From positions 560,001 through 624,000 of the forward strand of contig NC_064038.1 of NCBI RefSeq assembly GCF_932526225.1: DNA of 64,000 nucleotides, read 5' to 3'. Shown here piece after piece: positions 24,098 through 36,100 of the stretch. Position numbers and translations under genes: made by a program. This DNA is from Nematostella vectensis (taxonomy: Eukaryota > Cnidaria > Anthozoa > Actiniaria > Edwardsiidae). The notes under the pieces were generated by a model. The model saw only the letters and a program-made list of their open reading frames with translations, was not told where the DNA came from and did no database searches. Numbering within the stretch: position 1 is the stretch's first letter; each line of letters opens with the position of its first letter.

Positions 24098-26101
24098 TAC
24101 ACATATAGAACTTGTAATGAAAAGAAAGAAAATATATATATATATGCAGTCAAACAACAGAATTGCATGATAACCTTGAATATATTGAATAAAGGACTGC
24201 AAAAAACATCTTTTGTACTAGTTGCTTGAATTGACCATTGGCTATTTTTAGCTGAATTCCCCTCCCCCTCTAAAAAAGAAAATAATAATAATAATAATAG
24301 AAGAAAACTAAAAAGAAAACAAATACAACAGAGACCCCCACCAACAATTTTGATTTTTTTTACTTTCCTTCAAAAGGGGAGTGTCATGGTTAAGAGATTT
24401 GCAATAGCTCTAGAGCCCTGACACAATGAACTTCAGTGAAATTCTAATACTGACTTATGAGCTTTTGGTACATGTGGGAGACTTTAAACAAAACAAAAAA
24501 AATGACCACAAACTGTCCATTAAAATAGTTTTCTATATAATATTGCATATTATTTAATAAGGTATTGACAGCTTTTAAAAAGTTCAACTGTTTGTAGACA
24601 CTTAAAAGCCTACAATAAACACTGACTCCAGACATGCGCAGTACTATGCTGCTGCCCCTTTAAAGTAAAATACAGCTTTACTTAGTCAGCGTAGACAATA
24701 TTGTGGATTTTGGCAATATTTTAATATGAATATGTCAATATTCTCCCCCCTTACGTCTTTATTTCTATTTATTTTATGCTTTTCACATGATACCAAAACA
24801 GCGTCTTTTTTCTTCGCTAATTTGATGTCATGTACACAATAAAAGAGATGCGCCCGTGCGCATGGCGAGTCCCCAAGAGACCCAAGACGCCCAAATAGAC
24901 CTCTATTTTTTGTCATCCACAATCTCGGCGAGCTGTGCGTGGCGTAACCGTATTACAGGCCTGGGATCCTGGTTATTGTCCTCCCCATTAATGCGCGGGT
25001 TGGGATAACCTTGCAAGAGTGTTGTACAGCATATTCGCTCGGAAATATCGGTGCTTGGGGCCTTCGGGTTCTTTACAGCCTTCCGTAAAAGCCTTGTGCT
25101 GCCATACCGATTGGGTAATCCGTATGTATGGTTTCCGTTTTGTTCTTCAGACCGGGTTCGATCCAAGGCCAATGGGCTTTTTTTTTAATTCGTTTTTTTT
25201 TCTTTGTGCTGGACTTCCTTAATCCTGATAGGTTTTGCGCAAAAATAATAAAAAAAGTGAGTTTGCAAAATAAGCTTGCTAGATTTATTGATTATATGTA
25301 TTCAATTTGTTCCTAGGAAGTTAACAAAAAACACAAAGCAAAGAGTTTGAGGAAGTAAACAAGTATGTGAACTTTAATGTTCTATTTGAAGGGGTGCGTT
25401 TTGTACAGGGAAGCATACATAGAATGCTTAACTGGTGGAGAGGGAAGAGGTAAAAGTTTATTGAGCATAATTTCAACAATAGCAGGGGGAAGAGAGGGGC
25501 ACTCTCTTCATACAATATTGCAGTTGTTACCTATTATTAAATAAGTTTGTAACATGTCTTTGTTTATTAAGCAAGGTCTATTTCTGAGACAAGCAAACTC
25601 AAGTAAGAGCTGTTGAAATAACAGGTGAGTGTTAAAAGAAAAACAATTATCTGATTAGAAAACTACTGTAGATTCCTTTGCACCAAAATAAGAACAAACT
25701 TCATTTTGTTTGTTATTTATGAGGAACGAGATGAGCTCTACAAGGCCATAAAGAAATATGTATTGCTCATCTAAATTATACAAGTAAATGATAATATTAA
25801 AAAAGAACTACTGTAAGTAATTAGAGTGGTTTTCATTAACCCGTGAAACAAAGTGTGATAGTTAAACGGTAATAGTTAGTAAAACACAAAAAAGAACAAT
25901 AGAATCAGATCACCACAAAGTGTAATACACTAAAGCGTAGTTCACGGGTTAATGAAGGTTTTGACATTTCAACCTTACGTCCACATGAAAGTAATGCCTA
26001 ATATCGAGTGCCCTACAGTAAGTGTTTTGCAGTCAAGTTGTTTTCTGTTAGTAGGTAAAAAAATATTCTAAATAATAGTAATCATAGCTATGGTCACCAC
26101 T
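24098..26101 (+). repeat. Array unit 13 (first half of block B)
   Basis: Carries ctttccttcaaaagg, ggtgcgttttg, gtaagagctgttg and aatacactaaagcg, the combination found again in unit 15. A box 24940-24950, B box 25155-25165, T9 25178-25186. Confidence 0.95.
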
Positions 26102-28104
26102 TACACATATAGAACTTGTAATGAAAAGAAAGAAAAAAAATATATATATGCAGTCAAACAACAGAATTGCATGATAACCTTGAATATATTGAATAAAGGA
26201 CTCCAAAAAACATCTTTTGTACTAGTTGCTTGAATTGACCATTGGCTATTTTTAGCTGAATTCCCCTCCCCCTCTAAAAAGGAAAATAATAATAATAATA
26301 ATAGAAGAAAACTAAAAAGAAAACAAATACAACAGAGACCTCCACCAACAATTTTGATTTTTTTTACTTTCCTTTAAAAGGGGAGTGTCATGGTTAAGAG
26401 ATTTGCAATAGCTCTAGAGCCCTGACACAATGAACTTCAGTGAAATTCTAATACTGACTTATGAGCTTTTGGTACATGTGGGAGACTTTAAACAAAACAA
26501 AAAGAATGACCACAAACTGTCCATTAACATAGTTTTCTATATAATATTGCATATTATTTAATAAGGTATTGACAGCTTTTAAAAAGTTCAACTGTTTGTA
26601 GACACTTAAAAGCCTACAATAAACACTGACTCCAGACATGCGCAGTACTATGCTGCTGCCCCTTTAAAGTAAAATACAGCTTTACTTAGTCAGCGTAGAC
26701 AATATTGTGGATTTTGGCAATATTTTAATATGAATATGTCAATATTCTCCCCCCTTACGTCTTTATTTCTATTTATTTTATGCTTTTCACATGATACCAA
26801 AACAGCGTCTTTTTTCTTCGCTAATTTGATGTCATGTACACAATAAAAGAGATGCGCCCGTGCGCATGGCGAGTCCCCAAGGGACCCAAGACGCCCAAAT
26901 AGACCTCTATTTTTTGTCATCCACAATCTCGGCGAGCTGTGCGTGGCGTAACCGTATTACAGGCCTGGGATCCTGGTTATTGTCCTCCCCATTAATGCGC
27001 GGGTTGGGATAACCTTGCAAGAGTGTTGTACAGCATATTCGCTCGGAAATATCGGTGCTTGGGGCCTTCGGGTTCTTTACAGCCTTCCGTAAAAGCCTTG
27101 TGCTGCCATACCGATTGGGTAATCCGTATGTATGGTTTCCGTTTTGTTCTTCAGACCGGGTTCGATCCCAGGACAATGGGCTTTTTTTTTTAATTCGTTT
27201 TTTTTTCTTTGTGCCGGACTTCCTTAATCCTGATAGGTTTTGCGCAAAAATAAAAAAAAAGTGAGTTTGCAAAATAAGCTTGCTAGATTTATTGATTATA
27301 TGTATTCAATTTGTTCCTAGGAAGTTAACAAAAAACACAAAGCAAAGAGTTTGAGGAAGTAAACAAGTACGTGAACTTTAATGTTCTATTTGAAGGGGTG
27401 CATTTTGTACAGGGAAGCATACATAGAATGCTTAACTGGTGGAGAGGGAAGAGGTAAAAGTTTATTGAGCATAATTTCAACAATAGCAGGGGGAAGAGAG
27501 GGGCACTCTCTTCATACAATATTGCAGTTGTTACCTATTATTAAATAAGTTTGTAACATGTCTTTGTTTATTAAGCAAGGTCTATTTCTGAGACAAGCAA
27601 ACTCAAGTAAGGATGTTGAAATAACAGGTGAGTGTTAAAAGAAAAACAATTATCTGATTAGAAAACTACTGTAGATTCCTTTGCACCAAAATAAGAACAA
27701 ACTTCATTTTGTTTGTTATTTATGAGGAACGAGATGAGCTCTACAAAGCCATAAAGAAATATGTATTGCTCATCTAAATTATACAAGTAAATGATAATAT
27801 TAAAAAAGAACTACTGTAAGTAATTAGAGTGGTTTTCATTAACCCGTGAAACAAAGTGTGATAGTTAAACGGTAATAGTTAGTAAAACACAAAAAAGAAC
27901 AATAGAATCAGATCACCACAAAGTGTAATACGCTAAAGCGTAGTTCACGGGTTAATAAAGGTTTTGACATTTCAACCTTACGTCCACATGAAAGTAATGC
28001 CTAATATCGAGTGCCCTACAGTAAGTGTTTTGCAGTCAAGTTGTTTTCTGTTAGTAGGTAAAAAAATATTCTAAATAATAGTAATCATAGCTATGGTCAC
28101 CACT
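26102..28104 (+). repeat. Array unit 14 (second half of block B)
   Basis: Carries ggactccaaaaaac, acaaaaagaatgacc, gtgccggactt and caagtacgtgaac, found again in unit 16. A box 26944-26954, B box 27159-27169, T10 27182-27191. Confidence 0.95.
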
Positions 28105-30108
28105 TACACATATAGAACTTGTAATGAAAAGAAAGAAAATATATATATATATGCAGTCAAACAACAGAATTGCATGATAACCTTGAATATATTGAATAAA
28201 GGACTGCAAAAAACATCTTTTGTACTAGTTGCTTGAATTGACCATTGGCTATTTTTAGCTGAATTCCCCTCCCCCTCTAAAAAAGAAAATAATAATAATA
28301 ATAATAGAAGAAAACTAAAAAGAAAACAAATACAACAGAGACCCCCACCAACAATTTTGATTTTTTTTACTTTCCTTCAAAAGGGGAGTGTCATGGTTAA
28401 GAGATTTGCAATAGCTCTAGAGCCCTGACACAATGAACTTCAGTGAAATTCTAATACTGACTTATGAGCTTTTGGTACATGTGGGAGACTTTAAACAAAA
28501 CAAAAAAAATGACCACAAACTGTCCATTAAAATAGTTTTCTATATAATATTGCATATTATTTAATAAGGTATTGACAGCTTTTAAAAAGTTCAACTGTTT
28601 GTAGACACTTAAAAGCCTACAATAAACACTGACTCCAGACATGCGCAGTACTATGCTGCTGCCCCTTTAAAGTAAAATACAGCTTTACTTAGTCAGCGTA
28701 GACAATATTGTGGATTTTGGCAATATTTTAATATGAATATGTCAATATTCTCCCCCCTTACGTCTTTATTTCTATTTATTTTATGCTTTTCACATGATAC
28801 CAAAACAGCGTCTTTTTTCTTCGCTAATTTGATGTCATGTACACAATAAAAGAGATGCGCCCGTGCGCATGGCGAGTCCCCAAGAGACCCAAGACGCCCA
28901 AATAGACCTCTATTTTTTGTCATCCACAATCTCGGCGAGCTGTGCGTGGCGTAACCGTATTACAGGCCTGGGATCCTGGTTATTGTCCTCCCCATTAATG
29001 CGCGGGTTGGGATAACCTTGCAAGAGTGTTGTACAGCATATTCGCTCGGAAATATCGGTGCTTGGGGCCTTCGGGTTCTTTACAGCCTTCCGTAAAAGCC
29101 TTGTGCTGCCATACCGATTGGGTAATCCGTATGTATGGTTTCCGTTTTGTTCTTCAGACCGGGTTCGATCCAAGGCCAATGGGCTTTTTTTTTAATTCGT
29201 TTTTTTTTCTTTGTGCTGGACTTCCTTAATCCTGATAGGTTTTGCGCAAAAATAATAAAAAAAGTGAGTTTGCAAAATAAGCTTGCTAGATTTATTGATT
29301 ATATGTATTCAATTTGTTCCTAGGAAGTTAACAAAAAACACAAAGCAAAGAGTTTGAGGAAGTAAACAAGTATGTGAACTTTAATGTTCTATTTGAAGGG
29401 GTGCGTTTTGTACAGGGAAGCATACATAGAATGCTTAACTGGTGGAGAGGGAAGAGGTAAAAGTTTATTGAGCATAATTTCAACAATAGCAGGGGGAAGA
29501 GAGGGGCACTCTCTTCATACAATATTGCAGTTGTTACCTATTATTAAATAAGTTTGTAACATGTCTTTGTTTATTAAGCAAGGTCTATTTCTGAGACAAG
29601 CAAACTCAAGTAAGAGCTGTTGAAATAACAGGTGAGTGTTAAAAGAAAAACAATTATCTGATTAGAAAACTACTGTAGATTCCTTTGCACCAAAATAAGA
29701 ACAAACTTCATTTTGTTTGTTATTTATGAGGAACGAGATGAGCTCTACAAGGCCATAAAGAAATATGTATTGCTCATCTAAATTATACAAGTAAATGATA
29801 ATATTAAAAAAGAACTACTGTAAGTAATTAGAGTGGTTTTCATTAACCCGTGAAACAAAGTGTGATAGTTAAACGGTAATAGTTAGTAAAACACAAAAAA
29901 GAACAATAGAATCAGATCACCACAAAGTGTAATACACTAAAGCGTAGTTCACGGGTTAATGAAGGTTTTGACATTTCAACCTTACGTCCACATGAAAGTA
30001 ATGCCTAATATCGAGTGCCCTACAGTAAGTGTTTTGCAGTCAAGTTGTTTTCTGTTAGTAGGTAAAAAAATATTCTAAATAATAGTAATCATAGCTATGG
30101 TCACCACT
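28105..30108 (+). repeat. Array unit 15 (copy of unit 13)
   Basis: Near-identical to unit 13, including its private variants. A box 28947-28957, B box 29162-29172, T9 29185-29193. Confidence 0.95.
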
Positions 30109-32111
30109 TACACATATAGAACTTGTAATGAAAAGAAAGAAAAAAAATATATATATGCAGTCAAACAACAGAATTGCATGATAACCTTGAATATATTGAA
30201 TAAAGGACTCCAAAAAACATCTTTTGTACTAGTTGCTTGAATTGACCATTGGCTATTTTTAGCTGAATTCCCCTCCCCCTCTAAAAAGGAAAATAATAAT
30301 AATAATAATAGAAGAAAACTAAAAAGAAAACAAATACAACAGAGACCCCCACCAACAATTTTGATTTTTTTTACTTTCCTTTAAAAGGGGAGTGTCATGG
30401 TTAAGAGATTTGCAATAGCTCTAGAGCCCTGACACAATGAACTTCAGTGAAATTCTAATACTGACTTATGAGCTTTTGGTACATGTGGGAGACTTTAAAC
30501 AAAACAAAAAGAATGACCACAAACTGTCCATTAACATAGTTTTCTATATAATATTGCATATTATTTAATAAGGTATTGACAGCTTTTAAAAAGTTCAACT
30601 GTTTGTAGACACTTAAAAGCCTACAATAAACACTGACTCCAGACATGCGCAGTACTATGCTGCTGCCCCTTTAAAGTAAAATACAGCTTTACTTAGTCAG
30701 CGTAGACAATATTGTGGATTTTGGCAATATTTTAATATGAATATGTCAATATTCTCCCCCCTTACGTCTTTATTTCTATTTATTTTATGCTTTTCACATG
30801 ATACCAAAACAGCGTCTTTTTTCTTCGCTAATTTGATGTCATGTACACAATAAAAGAGATGCGCCCGTGCGCATGGCGAGTCCCCAAGGGACCCAAGACG
30901 CCCAAATAGACCTCTATTTTTTGTCATCCACAATCTCGGCGAGCTGTGCGTGGCGTAACCGTATTACAGGCCTGGGATCCTGGTTATTGTCCTCCCCATT
31001 AATGCGCGGGTTGGGATAACCTTGCAAGAGTGTTGTACAGCATATTCGCTCGGAAATATCGGTGCTTGGGGCCTTCGGGTTCTTTACAGCCTTCCGTAAA
31101 AGCCTTGTGCTGCCATACCGATTGGGTAATCCGTATGTATGGTTTCCGTTTTGTTCTTCAGACCGGGTTCGATCCCAGGACAATGGGCTTTTTTTTTTAA
31201 TTCGTTTTTTTTTCTTTGTGCCGGACTTCCTTAATCCTGATAGGTTTTGCGCAAAAATAAAAAAAAAGTGAGTTTGCAAAATAAGCTTGCTAGATTTATT
31301 GATTATATGTATTCAATTTGTTCCTAGGAAGTTAACAAAAAACACAAAGCAAAGAGTTTGAGGAAGTAAACAAGTACGTGAACTTTAATGTTCTATTTGA
31401 AGGGGTGCATTTTGTACAGGGAAGCATACATAGAATGCTTAACTGGTGGAGAGGGAAGAGGTAAAAGTTTATTGAGCATAATTTCAACAATAGCAGGGGG
31501 AAGAGAGGGGCACTCTCTTCATACAATATTGCAGTTGTTACCTATTATTAAATAAGTTTGTAACATGTCTTTGTTTATTAAGCAAGGTCTATTTCTGAGA
31601 CAAGCAAACTCAAGTAAGGATGTTGAAATAACAGGTGAGTGTTAAAAGAAAAACAATTATCTGATTAGAAAACTACTGTAGATTCCTTTGCACCAAAATA
31701 AGAACAAACTTCATTTTGTTTGTTATTTATGAGGAACGAGATGAGCTCTACAAAGCCATAAAGAAATATGTATTGCTCATCTAAATTATACAAGTAAATG
31801 ATAATATTAAAAAAGAACTACTGTAAGTAATTAGAGTGGTTTTCATTAACCCGTGAAACAAAGTGTGATAGTTAAACGGTAATAGTTAGTAAAACACAAA
31901 AAAGAACAATAGAATCAGATCACCACAAAGTGTAATACGCTAAAGCGTAGTTCACGGGTTAATAAAGGTTTTGACATTTCAACCTTACGTCCACATGAAA
32001 GTAATGCCTAATATCGAGTGCCCTACAGTAAGTGTTTTGCAGTCAAGTTGTTTTCTGTTAGTAGGTAAAAAAATATTCTAAATAATAGTAATCATAGCTA
32101 TGGTCACCACT
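30109..32111 (+). repeat. Array unit 16 (copy of unit 14)
   Basis: Near-identical to unit 14; one visible difference is gagaccccc here against gagacctcc in unit 14. A box 30951-30961, B box 31166-31176, T10 31189-31198. Confidence 0.95.
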
Positions 32112-32836
32112 TACACATATAGAACTTGTAATGAAAAGAAAGAAAATATATATATATGCAGTCAAACAACAGAATAGCATGATAACCTTGAATATATTGA
32201 ATAAAGGACTGCAAAAAACATCTTTTGTACTAGTTGCTTGAATTGACCATTGGCTATTTTTAGCTGAATTCCCCTCCCCCTCTAAAAAGGAAAATAATAA
32301 TAATAATAATAGAAGAAAACTAAAAAGAAAACAAATACAACAGAGACCCCCACCAACAATTTTGATTTTTTTTACTTTCCTTTAAAAGGGGAGTGTCATG
32401 GTTAAGAGATTTGCAATAGCTCTAGAGCCCTGACACAATGAACTTCAGTGAAATTCTAATACTGACTTATGAGCTTTTGGTACATGTGGGAGACTTTAAA
32501 CAAAACAAAAAAAAATGACCACAAACTGTCCATTAACATAGTTTTCTATATAATATTGCATATTATTTAATAAGGTATTGACAGCTTTTAAAAAGTTCAA
32601 CTGTTTGTAGACACTTAAAAGCCTACAATAAACACTGACTCCAGACATGCGCAGTACTATGCTGCTGCCCCTTTAAAGTAAAATACAGCTTTACTTAGTC
32701 AGCGTAGACAATATTGTGGATTTTGGCAATATTTTAATATGAATATGTCAATATTCTCCCCCCTTACGTCTTTATTTCTATTTATTTTATGCTTTTCACA
32801 TGATACCAAAACAGCGTCTTTTTTCTTCGCTAATTT
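32112..32836 (+). repeat. Array unit 17, left part, interrupted by a retrotransposon
   Basis: Normal unit sequence up to ttcgctaattt, where the retrotransposon begins. Shares the private variant cagaatagcatg with unit 18. The last five bases (aattt) are one copy of the target duplication. Confidence 0.95.
32832..32836. repeat. Target-site duplication, left copy (aattt)
   Basis: The uninterrupted sequence in other units is ttcgctaatttgatgtc, with aattt once. Here aattt stands on both sides of the element (also 38182-38186). A 5 bp duplication is normal for Ty3/Gypsy integration. Confidence 0.95.
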
Positions 32837-33085
32837 TGAAGAAAATACTCCTCGATGTTCAATTGGTTTTATTGACAAAGATGAGGAAGTCCTATGGCAA
32901 TACAATAAATCAAGGATTATAATTAAACTAAGGATTACAAATAACGGTAACTAGGATATAACAAATGAACGCGTAGGACTTACATGAATAATGTTCAAAA
33001 CAAGATGGCCGGCTGCTCTCTTCTGAGCCGGTCAGCGGTCTTACATAAGACCTAGGCCCTAGCGGCCAGCGTTACACACTCTTCA
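32837..33085 (-). repeat. 3' LTR (249 bp)
   Basis: Identical by eye at all positions to the LTR at 37933-38181. On the sense strand it has a TATA-like TATAAT (32916-32921) and, further on, an AATAAA polyadenylation signal (32868-32873) that lies 31 bp before the LTR end, well placed to end the genomic RNA. Confidence 0.97.
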
Positions 33086-33093
33086 TCCCCCCC
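33086..33093 (-). other. Polypurine tract (plus-strand primer)
   Basis: On the sense strand GGGGGGGA abuts the 3' LTR directly, as a polypurine tract should. It is short and G-only apart from the last base. Confidence 0.75.
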
Positions 33094-33122
33094 AGTCCGT
33101 GAGTCTATACTAAGTCTAGAGT

Positions 33123-36100
33123 CTATACAAGGCTAGACGAACGGACTCCTGCTACTGTCCAATTCCCTGTCTCTGGTTCGTAGCGTTTTGGTCGTGTTCT
33201 CGCACGAGTTGGCCTTCTAGGTTCAGGGAGTGGCTGCGGGGCCTGAGATGAGGCGTCAGGCATACAAGAGGATACAGGGTCATTGTTGGCTTGAGTGGTA
33301 GGTGGTGTTTCAGCGACGGGTTCAGCGGGTGGAACTGTCTGGTTACACTCTGTGGGTATGACGGGATGGCTACCGTGTGAGAGTTGGGTGGTGACGTGAG
33401 GATTGCCCGTCAATGGTCCACTGCCTGTGGGAGGCGACGGTGAGCTGTTAAGTGTGGGTTGACACTCTGGAGATCTGGGTGGAGGTGGTGGCGTCCTGTA
33501 CTGATGGTCTGGGGTGGGCGTGGCCGGGGTGTATGCACGAAGGAACCGACGATTACGCAGGGTCAACCGTCCTGAGCCATCCACCTTTATCCTGTATTGG
33601 TCGTGGCCTGGCGACTCCACTACCATGCCTGAGCGGTCCCATTTGTTCGGGTGTGGGCCCTGCTGGTTCTGGATGAAGACCCTTTCACCTAGCTTCAGAG
33701 GTCGAAGTGGTTTGGAGTGGCTCGTCAATGATTCTGTGGTACGCGATATGCGGGTCCGAAGGGCATCTTCCTTTGCCGCCCATGCTTGCCGCCACAGGGG
33801 TCGGATGTGGGGATTAGAGAACTTCTCTAGTCGATTGACGAACATGAGGGAGTCTCGAAGGGGTCGACCGAATATGATTTGGGCTGGTGAAAGGTCGCAG
33901 TCCCGGTCCGGTGTGTTTCGTAGCTGTAACATGGCACGTAGGAAGCGATCGTTATCAAGGCTGCCGTTAGGACCAGTATTGGACATCAGGAGACGTTTAG
34001 CTGTTTTGACTGCCACTTCTGCTCTCCCGTTGGATTGTGGGAAGCCGACAGAAGACAGGCGGTGTTTGATCCCCCAAAGTCGGAGAAAGGTCTCGGTGCC
34101 GCCTGCTGTGAACTCTGGTCCGCCATCGCTTGATATCTCTGTTGGCACGCCAAAGGTGGCGAAGAATGCTCGGAGGTGACGGACCAGGCCAGCGGAGCCC
34201 CCTAGGTCAGTACCTGCGGTGGAGCTGAGGACCTCCACCCATCCAGAGAGCCGGTCTCCGACAACTAGGTAGTGGCGGCCACCAAAGTCGAAGAAGTCAG
34301 CGTAGACAGCCTCGAACGGGGTAGATGGCGGAGAGGTCGGGAGGGGCGGTGTGGCCGCTTGTGACGGGGCGTTGCGGTTGCAATCTGTGCATCCGTCTCT
34401 GGTGCCCTGAATGTCCCGTGACATCCCCGGCCAGAAGACAATGGCACGCGCTTGCTGCTCCATAGTAGAGGCTCCTTGATGTGCAGCGTGTAAGTGCTGG
34501 AGGACCCGTTTGCGGAGGGACATGGGCACAACCACACGGTCGTTGAGTAGTAGAACGCCATCCTGTGCATATATCGACTCACAGAGATGTCCGAGACTTG
34601 AAAGCGCCGGGTCGTTAGGGTCAACAACAACATCTTGTTCAATGAGGCGTAGGAGGTGACCTAGGCATGGGTCCGTAGCAGTCTCTTGTGCGAGGGTCGG
34701 CCACGAGATGGCCCCAAGATCATGTGCGTCGTTCCTGATGGAGGCCATGAGGGCCGACTCAACCATGTCCGGTACACTAGGAGTTGAAGTTGCGAGACTG
34801 TTAGTTGAGCCTGATGGGGATGGGTGTCTTGATGTGGCGTCAGCCGCCTGGTTACTTTTTCCCGGTCGATGGGTGATGGTGAAGCGCCACGGGAGGGTAC
34901 GCTGCTTTAACCTGAACAGACGGGAGTTGGTGATCTCATCGAGGGTGCGATCGCCGAAGATTTTGACTAGAGGCTTGTGGTCGGTGACTACCACAAGGTT
35001 GTCGCAACCCTGTGTGAAGTACCGGGTTTGCTCGAGACCCCAGGCAACGGCCAGGGCCTCTCCCTCGATGGCTGCGTAACGTTGTTCGGCTGGGGAGAGG
35101 AAGCGTGAGCCAGCCAGAGTGATCCGCCATCCTCCTGGGCAGCAGTCAGGTATACCAGAGGGGCAGCTACAGTGTTGCTGGAGGAGGAAATAACCAATAC
35201 CTCTTCGGGACCAGTCGGGGCGAAGGCAGGTGCGCCTCTGCATGTCGTAGATTTCCACGCCCTCGCGGATTGCCTGAACAATGGCTTCTTTGGACTCTTG
35301 GAAGGCAGACTCCAGGTCAGGTGACCAGGTGAATTTGCACCGTGGGCTTAGGAATGGCTTAAACGGCGCCATGGTCTCGCGCAATTGGGCGTAGTTGGCC
35401 ACCTGGTTGACCAGCCCGAACCAGCTTCTGATGTCTGTCGTCGATTCAGGAGTGGGGAAATCACGGATGGCATCCAGGTACTTAGGGAGTGGCTCTATGG
35501 TTGAGTCGGACACCCTAAAGCCGGCGAAGTCCACGCACTTTTCGGCGAACTGAAATTTGTCGGGGTTCAGTACTATACCGGACTGGCCTACGCATGTAAG
35601 GAAGTCGATGGATCGCCACCAGTGTTGTTCTAGGTCAGTATCATAGTGGATTGTGTCGTCCACACACCGCTCTTTGCGCTCAAAGGCTGATAGGATAGCA
35701 TCGAAACGACGGTTGTAGCCATCCCCTGACGAGAGGAATCCTTGTGGTGCCCTGGTGTAGCGCCAGCGCCCGAAGGGCGTAATGAAAGTGGTCAGGTGTC
35801 GATCTGCCTCGCGTAAGGGGACGCTGTGATAGCCGTTCCAAGCGTCGGTGACGGTCTTCCAGGTGTCCTTCGGAATTCGGCGGGCGAGGTGGAAGGGAGA
35901 CTCCATGGCAAAGGTCTCGCGCTGGCAGAATTTGTTTAGTGGCGAGAGGTCCACAGTCCGGCGCGGTGAGCCGTCGTGCTTCCGGGTCACAACCATGCGG
36001 TGGCACCATGTGACAGGTTCCCCGTAAGGCACTCGTTCGATGACACCAAGGGCCTCGTCCCGGAGAAGGTCGTCGTATACCTTTTGCTGCCAGTGAAGAG

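Noticed and set aside
33123-33400. Chromodomain or envelope gene at the 3' end of the retrotransposon
   Set aside because: The C-terminus is a Pro/Ser-rich tail without aromatic-cage residues I could recognise, and only 37 bp separate the stop from the LTR.
33514-34179. Plus-strand ORFs of up to 221 codons inside the retrotransposon, and overlapping minus-frame ORFs
   Set aside because: Shadows of the Gag-Pol frame, open because that region is GC-rich.
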